Shown: piece by piece, positions 1-12,995 of the stretch
Numbering within the stretch: the stretch's first letter is position 1
How the letters are laid out: each line of letters begins with the position of its first letter
NCBI RefSeq assembly: GCF_901000735.1
Contig: NC_081547.1
Span: 7,130,001 to 7,194,000, forward strand
Source: Corylus avellana
Lineage: Eukaryota > Streptophyta > Magnoliopsida > Fagales > Betulaceae
Length of the DNA stretch: 64,000 bases
Direction of reading: 5' to 3'
Translations under genes and position numbers: made by a program
The notes under the pieces: generated by a model
Databases searched by the model: none
The model's input: the letters and a program-made list of their open reading frames with translations, nothing else
What the model was told of the DNA's origin: nothing

Positions 1-96
1 CCCAGACATGAACATATTGTAATAAATACATTATATTTTTACTGAACTAGTATTTCCCTTAGCTTGCTTCAAACTCCCTACCCTTTCTGACAGAAG

Positions 97-385
97 GTGT
101 TGAGTGTCCTCCCTCATTCAACTAAAAAAGGTCGAGCAAACCACCTCACTCAACTAAGGCTTCAAATAATTGACCCAAACAGATTGGGTTGGTTGAATGT
201 CCTCTCCCCTTCAACCAAAATGGTCAAGCATGCCACTGTGCTCAATTAGAGCTCCACAAACTAACCCTATACAAATTAGGTTTGTTAAGCCACCACCACC
301 CAGCTCAACTCCAGGCAACAAATGATTAACCACATTCAATTTAGGAACATTGAGCATACTACCCCCGCTCAACACAGAGTTTCAA
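97..385. repeat. Degenerate ~95-bp tandem repeat in ATG1 intron
   Basis: Two similar units start at about 98 (GTTGAGTGTCCTCCC) and 194 (GTTGAATGTCCTCTCC). Both run through TCAACTAA/TCAACCAA, a GGTC-AGCA segment, a CTCAA-TAGGCT/AGAGCT segment and end near A-ATT-GGTT. A third, more diverged unit follows from about 287. Confidence 0.6.
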
Positions 386-556
386 ACATATAATCCCCGA
401 TCGAAATGGTGTGCCTTGGGTAAACTTTCATATTGCAACTTTATACTTCTTTATTCAAAAGCTACCGTTGAAAATAACTTTTAAATATACACTTCATGCT
501 ATGTATACTATTCATAAATCCTTTTGAAAACCTTTTCTCAATTATGTTGCAAATAT

Positions 557-559
<3 letters not shown>

Positions 560-592
<33 letters not shown>
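560..592. repeat. (GA)n microsatellite
   Basis: Uninterrupted GA dinucleotides in the ATG1 intron. Confidence 0.95.
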
Positions 593-696
593 ATTGACTC
601 CTTATATTGCAATGTATATGTATACATTGTTGTAATACCATCTGACTCATTCATGAGCATAATATCCACTAATGCCAAGAGCATCAAATAACTAAC

Positions 697-3600
697 CTTT
701 TCTAGTGATAGTTCTCCAAGAGCCTGAACATACTGATGTAACAAGTGGAGTCTAGTCGAATGATTCAATATGGTTAGTCCTTGCACTTCCCTTAATATAG
801 ATGATGCACTTGGTGCCACCAAGAGATTTGATCCATGGCTTTGTGCACTTGCTGGACAACCCAGAGAACTATCAGCCAGCTCCATTGTTGGCATTGCAAC
901 ACCTAAATCCCAGTCATTTTTCCTTGAAGGACAGACAGAAACTCTGGTGGTGGATTTATCTTGCAGGGAAGTCCCAAGGTAATAAGAGAAAGCCTCCATT
1001 GAAGCAAAATGAGCATTGACTAAGACATAACCTTTCTCAATAGACTCCATCGAATCAGAAACTGGATAGATAAGAAAAAATAAGTAATTTCAAACAAAGC
1101 ATGAGCATATATGGAAACATCCTAAAAAGAGAAACAGACCTTGAAGCTGCTCTGATGAACATGCACCACCATCAACAGATTTCCTCAGCCTACCACTTGC
1201 AATATTTGGTGTAAACCCATGAACACTCTTAGTGATGGATGTATTGACACAATCTTTCCCTTGCTTTTGTATGTTCTGATGTACAGATGTAGTAGTTATT
1301 GCTGAGTTTCTGCTAGATAACTTCATGGGATACCCAGAATTTAATTGCAATCTCTCATCAGAGGCAGTAGAACTGAAAATCCCAATCATTGATTTTATTG
1401 GTGGAAGTGTAGCTGGCCTACAGATTACAAGATAAGAGTTTTAAAACCTTGATCCCCAAACAACCAAAACATAATGGGCTTCCAGTCAATATGAAAAAGA
1501 AATGTGCCCCAAACCAATGCCTTACAAAAATTAGAAGCTAGAGATTATAACCTGTACTCCCCTAGGAACCTGTGATTGAAGAAGTCCTTGAATGTTATTC
1601 GCTCAACTGCAAATTGAAGTTCAAATAAATATGGATGTTTCTGGATGAGCTATACTGGCAAACTCTTGAGATTTATAATGAGTAATAGTGGAACAATAAT
1701 TTGAACTGTTGAGCTGTAAATCGTAAATAAAAATAAATGTGCACACCCCCACGGCCCCAATAACCTTCCCCACCCCCCAAAGAATCCCCTTTTCCCCGAC
1801 AAAAGACATGCACAAATGAAAATCCCATCAAAAGTACCTGGGTTTTTACGTAATAGGCTCCTGCAAAGATCCACACAATCTGGATGTAGTTCTTCCAAAG
1901 CACCTTGCGGAAACCGCAGCTCAGTCGAGGTTAAAATGTTCTGAAAAAGCTGGCAATACAGAAACTAATCAGAAAAAGTATGAAATAGTACTGAAAACAA
2001 AAGCGCCCATATTGATATCTGTCCTAGTAGCTTTATAGGCTTGATCAAATATAGAAAATCTTATGATCTTTCAGATAGTAATTAATCTTATAATTTCTCA
2101 AGAAACCTGAAATTGACTATTGCCATGGAATGGTGGCTTCCCAGTCACCAGCTCGAAAAATATTGCCCCAACACTCCATAAGTCAGCCTGCAGGCAGCAT
2201 AATAATAAGTAAAGATAACACTGTAAACGAACAACTACCTACAAGAAGAAAAAACTGAACGTGACTTCAGTTTTACGTTGCATCACCTTTGCATCATACT
2301 TCTGGTTCAGAATAATCTCTGGAGCCATGTATAATGGTGAACCACATAGGGTGTCTGCCAAGCCTTGGGGCAACAGGGACCTGAGAAACAAGTCAAGGAA
2401 ACAATCAAGTGTAAATGATAATTTGATATATTTGGCATATTATCGTTTATTTTATTTTTTGCTTAATAAAAGTGACAAGAGGTTTCAATTTCTGCCAGCC
2501 AACTCAATCTGCTTGAGTAATATTTTGAATGAACTAGAGTTATCTATAGACCGTGTGCGCCAAATTTGATAGACTTATTTCATTTTTTTTTTTTAAATAT
2601 CGACTTTCAGCACTCAGTGGTATTTAATATTTTTGCAAGTTACAGATTTCCAAATTGTATAGGTTCATGAAAAGTTTGGGAACTAGAAACGCTGATACAA
2701 ACAGAATAATCTTTTATACCATATGATCACATTTAAGACACAAGAATGACCCAAGGGTTTAACTCGATAACTTAAAAATTTAGTGGAAATATATGACCCC
2801 AGACAAACTTTGCTGGATCCGTGTAGGCAAGGCAAACAAATTGGAATAAGTTTTTGTTGAGCTGGCTTATGTTAATGATGACCTTTCCATTCTAAGGAAC
2901 TGCATAGATAAAAATAAAAAATAAAAAATAAAAATCTCTTGGTTGCAGCAGAAAATGTCACATCAATGCAGAAATGCTGTTGGAAGTATTAAACTTCTTA
3001 TCAAAAGAATTTTACCTTGCAAAACCAAAATCACCAATCTTCAAAAGTGGAGTCCCTTCCCTAGTTGACAAGAGCAAATTCTGCAAATTTGAGAAGAATC
3101 AGCAAGACTTGAACCAAACACAAAAAATGTTCAATTTGTTACCAAAATCCAGTTACCATCATAAAGAGAAATCTGATTATGGATGTCACTTGGATTTACC
3201 AAATTGTCCCTCATGAGATATAAAGTATTAAATGATAATTAGGTTAACATTTAATACAGGGACTCGTCTGGTACAAGTTAACCATAAAACAGACATCTTA
3301 CTTGTGTGAAAACTTCTCACAGCCTAAATGAATAGGGACGACAGTCCCACAAATTTATAAGGTGTGCGTCATTAGCAAAACATTCTAATACGGGAGAAAC
3401 ATAAACGGCTAGTGCAAAGGCTCTACATTTGACTTTAAGGTATAACATCATATCAATCAAATGAGGAGATATTTGAAATTCCAGCTGGAGGAGAAGCATA
3501 AGTACCTGCGGCTTCAAATCTCTGTGGATCAGGTGATTTTCTTGAAGTACTTGCAATCCTGCGGCTGCAAAAGACAATCCAAATTGAACAATCAAAAGTC

Positions 3601-4395
3601 CAACAATGTTATTTTATTAACACATGCAAAAAATCGTAAACATGGGAAATAAAATGTAGTAAGCTATTAAGAATCGATACTTTGGAACATATCCACTAGC
3701 CTATTCAGTAATCACATCGATGTGATTGCGATTAACATCCTAAACTAGTCATAAGGCTGAGTTAGGCATATACCCTGTTGTCTAACCACTAAACCACTCA
3801 CTTGGTCTAACTGAGCAGCCGAAAAAGAGTATCATTAGGGTGAGGCACGTACCCAATTGCCTTAACATTAAAAAACATGAACCGATTGTAATTCAAGCAG
3901 CCAAAAAGTAAAGTTAATGTTGATCATATATACCCAATTGCCTCATAAAGTATCTCGCAACGGCCTCGGAAACTTTGCCGTAGCGATGAATGTAGGCCGC
4001 TAGGTCACCACCATCGCAATACTCCAAAACAAGGTAAATTATATCATCAATCTGCAACCAACATAACATTCACGTGCAGTTAATAATTGCCATGAAAGAA
4101 CAATGTCTAACGCAAGCAGACCTTGGAAACCAAAAGCGTGTTATACCTCGAAGGACTCGAAAAGGCGAATGATGTTTGGGCTATTGATGGTGCCGAGAAT
4201 GGAAATCTCTTTGCGCAAATTGTTACTGACTTTTGGGCAAAGTTGTTTCATGTTAATCTCTTTGACAGCGACCTCTGCACCCGAGTAGCGGTGCCTGGAC
4301 CGCCAGACCACGGCGAAGGAACCCGACCCGATTCTCGGACCCAGTATGTAGTCCCCTATCAAGCGGGGATGGTGTTTGGGTTCTCCAAGATCCAT
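697..4395 (-). CDS. ATG1: Autophagy-related Ser/Thr kinase ATG1 (partial, 3' end off window)
   Basis: This is the plant ATG1/ULK kinase that initiates autophagosome formation with ATG13. Ten exons can be spliced: 4147-4395, 3934-4051, 3506-3564, 3016-3080, 2287-2380, 2107-2187, 1838-1949, 1552-1606, 1140-1417 and 697-1061. They total 492 codons and end in phase at a GTTAGT donor, so further exons lie left of position 1. The kinase has a glycine loop (GSGSFAVVW), the VAVKEI lysine, HRDLKPQN across the exon 3/4 join, DFGFAR, and [10 protein letters not shown] in the activation segment, so it should be active. The stretch after the kinase ends with the conserved [12 protein letters not shown] region. 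I start at MDLGEP (4395) because the ATG1 family begins close to the kinase; an in-frame ATG 12 codons upstream (4431) is possible. Exon 7 has two candidate acceptors 9 bases apart; 1949 keeps the family-like LFQNI. Synteny suggests ATG1a. Confidence 0.93.
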
Positions 4396-5489
4396 GTCTT
4401 CTTCTAGAAGCAACCAAAACCACCCGACCAACAGAGTTGGGTCTTCTTCTTCTCGTTCAATTGTGCGACATCAAATCAGGCGGTTCTGTTTTTGAAGGGT
4501 TTGCGGTGTTGGGTATAAGGGGGGTCATTGAATTTGAATCCAACAAGGATTTTGGTCTACGTTGGACTCTCTTAATGCATTTGTGCGGAAACGACGCCGA
4601 TGTTGTTTCCAGGCAGAGGGACACTACTGTTTTGGTCCTTTTTGATCTTTTTTAGAATACAGAGACGGAGAGCTGCCGGTTGCTGAGTGGATATTTAGCT
4701 TATCTAATATCTACCACTGGTAAAAACCTTTTCTTTTTTTTTTTTTATTTACCCCTGGTTGGATATTATTGCCGAGTCGTCGTGTGGTTGGATAATATTT
4801 TTTAACCTTTTATTATTTTAGTTTAAGTAATGATTGGTATTATATTTTTTTTTTATCCTAATATAAATTGTTTTGATAATGTTGATATGAAATTCTAAAT
4901 TAATTATTGAATTTTTATTCATTCAATTCAAACGTTAATTTAGAATTCCACATCAACCTTATCTATCTATCACTTTGCTTTTAATTTGTTTTCTCTATGT
5001 TTTAGGAACACTCTTTGTTTAGGGTCTCTTTCCCATTTACTTTGGGGGTATGGATGGGCCTTGTTTTCCTTTTATCCTTTCTCTTTTATAGTAATTTTTT
5101 TTTTGTTTCCTTTTTAAAGTGTTTCTTTTTATAATATTTGTACATTTGGATATGATTATACTCCTATAATTTTTCAAGTAATGTTGCTATTGTACAAAGG
5201 CAGTAGTGTAACATCCCTTAATTAGCTAATAATTAATTTGGAATGTTACTACTCCATTCACAAGCACCACATAGTAATTAAGTCTAATACATTCCAAAAG
5301 AAATATTAAGTACCGAAAGCCGTTTAGAAAACTATATAGTGTGTCCTCAAAGAACTATATATGAAATGATGAAATCAAGCTTAGGCAACTGCATCTACCT
5401 TCGGGTCCTCTTGCTCGACTTCTAGGACCGGCTTCTCTGTTCCGTGTTGATTAAAGATGGCATCCTTGCCGACCTAGATTTTTCTAATT
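4396..5489. other. Intergenic; 5' flank of ATG1
   Basis: AT-rich, poly-T-studded sequence upstream of the ATG1 start. No gene, RNA or clear repeat is visible. It is the left part of the 3.4-kb divergent interval between ATG1 (minus) and the receptor-like kinase gene (plus). Confidence 0.6.
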
Positions 5490-5849
5490 TTGAATCTTGT
5501 GTTAGAAGGAAACTTCCTGCTAAAACTAGAAAACAAAAGGTTGGCAAGTGAGGATGTTAAGCAGCTAATACATACCGGCATATGTGGTCCCATTACTCTT
5601 GTTGGCTTGCAAAATTATGAGTACTCATCACCTTTTATTGATGATTATTTTTGTTATGTTCACATTAAACTCTTTCATGAAAAGTCAGACTTATTGGAAG
5701 CATTTAGAAATTTGAAAGCTATAGTAGAGCTTCAGAAAAAAAACAAGAAGATGAAAGCGATTAGATCAAATATAGGTTATGAGAATTATGGAAGATACGA
5801 TGAAACTAGGAAAAATCCAGGACCATTTGCAAGGTTCCTTCAAGCATGA
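5490..5849 (+). pseudogene. Copia-type retrotransposon integrase fragment
   Basis: A 119-codon open stretch resembles the integrase core of plant Ty1/copia polyproteins: ICGPIT, FIDDY, HEKSDLLEAF, VELQK, YGRYDET and NPGPFARFLQ appear in the usual order. Catalytic positions are damaged. The first Asp context, normally HTD, reads HTG, and the SDRGGE-type motif reads SNIGYE. There is no start methionine context, and flanking frames are closed, so this is an old dead fragment of a larger element. A tandemly duplicated promoter-like piece follows at 6109-6294. Confidence 0.85.
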
Positions 5850-6108
5850 CGTCCTATATTATTTGGGTGTGAAAAAGTTGATGTGTTTATATGGAATATG
5901 TTTTCTCTAAATGATATGAGACATTTTGAGGTAAACCCAATTATAAAATCATGCGAGCTTGGCTCAAAACAGATAATATCATATCATTTAGGGCGGGATG
6001 GTACATTAGATGTCTTGATGTTACTAGGAAGCTTTCATCTTTTTTCATTTTTCCTACTACCCAGAGTTTCTCCAATCTCTCTAAATCACTGGAATTAATA
6101 TGGGGTAT

Positions 6109-6294
6109 CGTGGAAGCCTAGGATTTTGTTGCCTATAAATACTTGTTATAGACAACCTAAAACGAAGTTTTGTTATATTTTATATTTTATCGTAGGAAAA
6201 TTACCTAGCGTACGTGGAAGCCTAGGATTTTGTTGCCTATAAATACTTGCTATAAACAACCTAAAACGAAGTTTTGTTATATTTTATCAGTTTT
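6109..6294 (+). repeat. 104-bp-period tandem duplication, LTR-like
   Basis: The segment starting CGTGGAAGCCTAGG at 6109 recurs at 6213 with about three mismatches over 80 bp. Each copy has a TATA-like CCTATAAATAC. Lying 260 bp after the copia integrase fragment, it may be LTR promoter sequence, which is inference. Confidence 0.75.
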
Positions 6295-6717
6295 CAATAA
6301 GAATCACTCAAAGTTTGAGTTTTTCTCATATTTTTTTCAATTCTTTGATAGACTCTAGATTTTTGAGAAGAATTATGAAATATTTATTGTTTGTCTTTGC
6401 AAGTCTACTACGTCACGCTACATTACATACTCAACATGAAATGATGGATACAAATCTCAAGTAGAAGAAGCATATAAATACATTTTTTCTTGCTTGTGAA
6501 TGTGTACAATTAACTTTGGTGTAGTTGATGTATGACCAATTGTTTGTTGTTGTATTATTTGTTCACATAAATAATTAGCCAAATCAATCACTATCGATGC
6601 AACTTTACTGCAAATTAAGGTAATCTTGGCCGTGGGCTTCAGTGTCTAAGAAGTCAATAAAGATACTTTCCTTCTATCTGAAGCATTCGAAAAGCAGCTA
6701 GCCCAAGATTGTGTTAG

Positions 6718-6935
6718 GGCATATTTGTAATTGCGTTTGAGTGGCTTAAAAATACTTTTAACATTCAAAAAATTCATTTAAAAATAAAAAGTACTCGTTT
6801 GGTAAAAAAATTAAAAGCGTTTTTAAAAATCTAAAAAGCCTAAAAATGACCAAAATACACTTTTAAGAAGCTTTTTTCCAAAAGCGTTTTTTTATTTAAA
6901 AGCTTTATTTCTTAAACGCAATTCCAAATATGCTC
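6718..6935. mobile_element. MITE-like inverted-repeat element
   Basis: The left end GGCATATTTGTAATTGCGTT pairs with the right end AACGCAATTCCAAATATGC, giving terminal inverted repeats of about 20 bp around an A/T-rich core of about 215 bp. No coding capacity. No clear target-site duplication was found, so the superfamily (hAT-like by look) is uncertain. Confidence 0.65.
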
Positions 6936-7329
6936 ATAATCCTCAAACACCTCATGTATCTTCCGACCTCGTAAGTTGCAAGTACAGAAGCATGTAATTT
7001 GTCTCGACCTCATTCTCATGGGTCTTGGGAGAGATGATTTCATTCTAGCTAGTACACCAAATGAAGGTCCACTTTGGCCTTGTTCAGGCCACCCATTTAG
7101 CATGTGATTATGCCACACGACCCGGCAAAATTTGGCATCCCAACACGAACCTCACTCACAACAGTACCAAGAAGCTAGAGTTAGCATACACATAATATAT
7201 ACAAAATTGTTTTCCATTTGCACCACTTTCATGCCAGGGTGAAGCTAACTGAGCCTTATGTGAGCACAGATGCCATTTTGAGTGCCCACCACGCGTGTTC
7301 TTGGAGGTTGAGGATCTTCTCTTACATGC

Positions 7330-7353
7330 TATATATATATATATATATATATA
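7330..7353. repeat. (TA)n microsatellite
   Basis: About 12 TA units upstream of the receptor-like kinase gene. Confidence 0.9.
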
Positions 7354-7826
7354 GCAGATGATCAGCATTTTCAAGATACATGCATATTATAGATCTGACA
7401 TTCCGTAATTCTCAAACTAAACAATTTTGTATACAATATTGTTTACAATTTATATCTATCCAATCTCGAAAACCATGCAAATCCATATAAACTAAGCCCC
7501 ATGCAAGTTTTTAATAAAATAATGGTGCCTGAAATGAATTGAAATGCTCGCACATCGGCCGTGCTGATCACATAGAACACACCATCCCATGCTGTACAAG
7601 CTGTAGCCCATTCCTCCGACCAATCTTCTCACCCTTCCCTAAATTCTATGCCCTCCCTCCTCAATGCACTACTACCTCTCTGATCTTGCCACGTTGCCAT
7701 CTCCTTCTTCTTGATTGTGGGTCTTATCTGACATGCCAAACCATATGATCATCTCTTTTTGTTAGAGATATATATCCTGCCACTCAAAATATTTCAACAG
7801 GCCGGCACTACCATAGCAACATCAAC

Positions 7827-10800
7827 ATGCTCTGTTCTTCCAAATATTCTCTGCAGTCAACCCTTTCACTACAAATGCAACCTTTACTCTTTGCTTCCTG
7901 TGTTCTCCTCAGGCTTCTTAGCCAACTACCCATGTCTCACTCTCTTGCAGTTGCAGAACCACGACAAAATCAACAGCTACAAAATCACAGCAATGAAAAA
8001 TGTGGGAGATTTCACATCCCATTCCCATTTCACTTGAACACTTCATGTGGGTCTGTTTCTAATGCTTTCCATCTCTCTTGCTCTAACTCCACCACCCTTA
8101 TTCTCAACATTGGCTCTGAAAGCTATCGGGTTCTCGAATTCTTCTCTGATGGGTTACTAGTGGACTTTCCAGGTTCCTCTGCCTGTCGTCAGTATAACGA
8201 TTTGCACTCCTTCAGTTTCGGTAGAAACGATTACTTTGCCGTGGCGGTTGATAATGTCATTGGCTTGTATGATTGTGAGGATTCTTCATTGTGTAAAGCA
8301 GAATGCGAAACTATTGACTTGCCTGATTGTGATGGCAGTGACAGCGTTTCCCCCGCCTGCTGCTACCCCCTCTCCGATCATAGCATCTGGCATGTTGGCG
8401 ATGGGTTTTCAGGATTTTCCAAATTTGGGTGTAGAGGGTTCTCAAGTTGGGCTGTTCTGAGAGGGACTATTTCAGGTAAGCGTGGAGTTAAGTTGGAATG
8501 GGCTATTCCAAGGAACTCATCCGGGGGAGTTTGTGCTGCCAATGCATACATTATCAATGCTACAGCAGTTGAAGGAGGGGTAAGGTGCTTGTGTCAAGAT
8601 GGGTTTATTGGAGATGGATTTGCAAATGGAGGCGGGTGCTTCAAGTGTGAGTACTTGTTCAATTTGTTTTCATCATGGACAACTTTATCCCTTTCCTTGA
8701 AATTGCCTGTGAATTAAACCATCATATGTGTTTGGTTTGTTGAAATTATCATCCACAGATCTTTCAGTGAGTATGATGTGTTTGAGTGGCTCTGAATGTG
8801 GTAGTATTAAGAGAAATCTTACCACTAATTGTATTCGAAAGTTCATGGTAGATATCTTTGTGATTCCATTTCATGATAACTGAATATGGGTTAGTTTGAT
8901 GTATGAAGATAATGATGAGAGTGTAAGTTAGATGTCAGATGTTAGCACTCATTAATAATTGGTGCATCCCACTGACATCATTATTGCATGTCATAATGTT
9001 TTAGACAATGCTCATCAGTCATCATGACAGCTGCAGCATACAAAAATATTTAGGATTATTTATTTATTTTGTGATTCACTAGTGAAAGACACCAGGTCTT
9101 TCATAAGCCACAGCCAGACTATTGCTGTTGCTGCAGTACTCTGTGTCTTACTAATAAGTATCTGTATGTTGTGTGGGCCATTCTAGACTCCATTAGGAAC
9201 CTAAAGGAATTTGAAATTAAAATAAAAAATAAAAAAATAAAAGTTAATTAAATTGACTTTAATACCATGAATGAAGTACTTAAACATCTGTAGAAAGGGA
9301 ACCACAAACAGAATATCATCCAATTAACATGTTCTGATTATGGCCTACCAATTGACATAATGGAAACAGTAAAATTGGGTGGATTCAAGCATTTGGTGCG
9401 ATTTGGTACTGTTATCTACTGAACTTGTTTGATGTATTTAACACACATATCCAAGTATATGGTATATATATCAGTGAATCCTATTCATCCCTCTCCTTCA
9501 AATTTACCTAACAAAACACAAGTGATATAAATCAGTTTACTGTATTATAACAATAAACTAAACTAATCCATTTGAAAAAGAAAAAAAAGAAAAAATTATT
9601 GCTTGGGTACTGAATCATTTGAAAGTGGACATCTTTTAATTATGCTCTACTTGCTTGAATTTGCGACATTGTTATTGTTACTGATATTGCTAAAGACACC
9701 TCCCTGTAACTATGACATTCACATGTATTAGGCATGCCTTTGACAGCATGCATAAAGGATGGACGGGAAGCATATGGAAATGACTGCTACACCAAAAGAC
9801 ATGGTGAAAGGAAAGTAATAATTGTAGCCGGTACGTACTTAAGAATTACATCCTTATGTGCCTTATGATTTTCATATGAATTGTGGTTTGAAGATTTTGT
9901 TGCCTAATTTGTCAAGCACTTAATGGATAATTTAGGATAGTTCGAGGAACCTATGCCAATGAAGAGATAACATGCTACCTCTTGAACTATACTGCTGGAA
10001 CTCTAATGGAAATAGAATTGGAATTCTAATGAAAGTAGAAAACATCTTGCTGCTTGTTTATTCCTAGCTATGACTCTTGGAAAGAGTCCTCATCTCCATC
10101 CCTTTGCACTCCATTAGACCCGTAACAGGTATTAAAACATTTTTAGTGATTGTTCTATTAGATTTATATGAACACAAGGTTTTGGGTTTTGACTCCCATA
10201 GATCAATGGGAGAAATTGTCTTTTATTTATAATAAACAACATGCAACTCATCAGTTCTTACATGTTACAAGTACACTTATAAAACTCTTTAACTTCAAGT
10301 GATTTATATCTCAGGTAACTCCTCATTATTATTGCGACTCATATGACTTTTGTGTAGCCTTTTGACTCTTCTTATCCTCCAAGAATTCTTTTCTAATATG
10401 TTCAGTCATCTCAACATTGTCCCTGAGAGAATAACATCATAGCATCCTAACCATGCAGGAGTTCTAGCTCCAGTTTTCATAATTGCCTCCTTGATTGCAC
10501 TTTTTTGTCTACTTAAGCGACGAGTTAAGCAGAGGAAATTTGCCCCTGACCAGGATTACTTTCACAGCACCATCTCATTCCGAAAAGCTTGTAGAACTCG
10601 ACTATTTACTTACCATGAGCTAGATGAAGCCACTAAAGGGTTTGAAGATGGTCAGAAGCTTGTAGATGGCAGAAATGGCACAATTTATGCAGGGGTTCTT
10701 GGGGAAAAATGGCACATAGCTGTGCACAAGTTACAATGTGACAATGAAAGAGACCTACTTCAAGTCCTATCCCAAATTGAGGTTTTATCTGCTGTTCAAC

Positions 10801-11531
10801 ACAGGAATATGGCCCGCCTCCTTGGATGTTGTATCGACTCTGGCTACACCCCACTTGTGGTCTATGAGTATCCTGCAAATGGTACCTTGGAGGAACATTT
10901 ACATCAAAGTAGAGAACATAATATTGGCCTTGACTGGTACAAGAGATTGCACATTGCTGCAGAAACAGCTAGTGTTCTTGCATTCCTACAGTATGAGATT
11001 TCTCCTCCCATCTTCCACCATTATCTCAAATCCGGTTACATCTTTTTAGACGAAGATTTTTCTGTGAAGATTGCTGGGTTTGGTCTACTTAGCTCAAGCC
11101 TTGGGAATGGTTCTAATTTGTATAACAGCTATGAAGATTTGCATTTGCAGGAAAATGATGTTTATGATCTGGGTTTGCTGCTTCTTGAGATTATTGCAGG
11201 CACAAATCACTTGGACATGCCAACTGTAACTTTGCAAAAAATAAGGTGTGGAAGGCTAGAAGAGATTGTGGATCCACTCCTTTACTATCATGAGCAGCCG
11301 CCTTTCCGCAGAGAGCAAATAGAGATAGTTGCAGACCTTGCAACAAGATGCTTATTGTTTGGTGGAGATGGCAAACTTGGCATGATTGATGTTGCAAGGG
11401 AGCTGGTACATATTGCTAAAGAGAGCATAGATGGAGGTAGTAGAAGGGGTCCTGCTCTAGAGGAAACATTTTCAAATTCCAGCCTCCTTCAAATGATATC
11501 AATGTCTCCTGATTCTATACATGTGCCTTGA
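7827..11531 (+). CDS. Probably inactive receptor-like protein kinase (At2g46850-like)
   Basis: Three exons, 7827-8646, 9732-9830 and 10459-11531, join in frame to 663 codons plus TGA. A more likely secretion start is the second Met at 7875, which opens a hydrophobic signal peptide (MQPLLFASCVLL). The ectodomain is cysteine-rich: CGRFHIPFPF near the N-terminus is the GUB_WAK-type pattern, then CVCANAY/CLCQDGFIGDG-like wall-kinase motifs. A transmembrane helix (APVFIIASLIALFCLL) starts exon 3, followed by a cytoplasmic kinase fold. Key catalytic positions are lost: the ATP-binding lysine motif reads IAVHK, HRDIKSSN reads HHYLKSGY, DFG reads AGFG, and the glycine loop is DGRNGTIY. Hence a pseudokinase, probably a plasma-membrane scaffold or receptor of unknown ligand. 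Intron 1 (about 1.1 kb) and intron 2 (about 0.6 kb) hold nothing recognised. Confidence 0.92.
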
Positions 11532-12788
11532 ATTCTTCTTTGATGATACTGCTGCCGGTGTCACCTGCCAAAAACTCTGCTTGTGTGTTTGTGTGTTTTG
11601 TGTGCACTTGCACACATCTGCAACTCTGGTACATGGATTAGCAAATTGGGAACTCAATTAATTTGAGTGCTGCTGGTCCTGTTTTGTGTGTATCACTTGC
11701 ATGTATAGGCATATGTAAGTTGTGTTTTTTCCTCTTCAAGAAAAAAAAAAAAAAAAGATACTAGAAATTTTTGGGTATGCATATTACAGTGAAGCTTGTC
11801 TACCTACAAATAGCTTCTTTTCTTCTTTCCTTTCTATTTTTTGGGTTGGGGGGTGGGGGAGGTTTAATCTTTAAGCCTGCTTTAGTTAAATCCGTTCATT
11901 GCGTATTTAATTAAAATGAGACGTATGCAAAATCTAAAAGGGTCTAGCCAAGTTTCTGACACACACAGAGTAATGATAATGGCACGTTATGAAGCTAGTA
12001 ATTTAATCTTGGTGCTATTGGCGAATCACCTGCACAGCTGACCCTCTGATCATGCAAAGAATTTCATTTAAAACGTGCAGGCAAGTGGCAACGTGGTGGG
12101 AAGAAATTGGACCCATAAACAAAAATATATGTGGGAAAGGGAAAGGGAAAGGCAAAGGGGGAAGTACCCACAATTGCCTCTATATTGATCCAACAAATCA
12201 CGAGGCATTGGAATCTATTCTACATCACATGGACTTTTGTGACTATTGGACAACAGAAACAACACGACGCATCACACACGCACTGCCTTTTCGTCAACGA
12301 AAGGTTTTACTCGTACACTTCCTCTAGATTTTCCCGTCATATAAAATACAAGACCAAAAAAATAAAAAATAAATAAAAAAATAGAATCCCTTTACATTTT
12401 ACATATTTACATATTTATGTGGGGGTGACCATTTGTGTTTGGATACAAATTTGTGTTAAGTTGAAATATAGGTATAAGACTATATAAATTAATTATAACC
12501 TTTCATTTAATTAAATGAGTTAAATACTCTAATCATAATTCTTTAATTTTGTATTGAGTTCATGTCAGATTTACGCGTCATGTCAAAAATTGCTAGTCAC
12601 TATATCACGTGTCGAGTTTGAATCGTGTTGAGATATGTGTATGAAATTATATAGGTCAACTTTAACATGACCTATTTAATTAAACGACTCCGATTCTAAC
12701 TCTTCAACACTAGCCAATTAATTTTGTATTAAGTTTTTTTTAGCATATGTACCAGTCGTATAAAAAATTATCAACTCTATGTGGAGTT
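11532..12788. other. Intergenic between receptor-like kinase and PPA-A
   Basis: Contains the 3' flank of the kinase gene with a short poly-A run (11742-11757), a purine-rich GGGAAA repeat near 12133-12162, and AT-rich sequence. No gene is visible. The duplicated PPA segment begins at about 12789. Confidence 0.6.
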
Positions 12789-12988
12789 CACTTTTTTATC
12801 TTATCAAAATACTTTCTTAAATCAAAACCCAAAAACACTTTTTAAAACCAATATCAAAACTTCGAAATAAATAAAAATTTGAAGCAATAGATGGAGATTT
12901 CGACATTTTCGCCTGTAAATTAACTTTGAGAATAAAAGTGAAGCAGGCCTGGTGGAGGGGTCAGCCAACCACTCTCGCAAACTCTCAC

Positions 12989-12995
12989 TATAAAG
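12989..12995 (+). promoter_or_regulatory. Candidate TATA box of PPA-A
   Basis: TATAAAG in a CTCTCACTATAAA context conserved with PPA-B. It lies about 90 bp upstream of a conserved untranslated first-exon donor (CCGAG|GTATGG, intron from 13083). Confidence 0.5.

Larger units (their letters stand above)
1..696 (-). other. ATG1 intron (3' part of gene, open at window edge)
   Basis: Begins with a GTTAGT donor at 691-696 on the minus strand after exon 10. No further ATG1 exon is visible down to position 1. It holds a degenerate ~95-bp tandem repeat (about 97-385) and a GA microsatellite (560-592). Confidence 0.7.
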
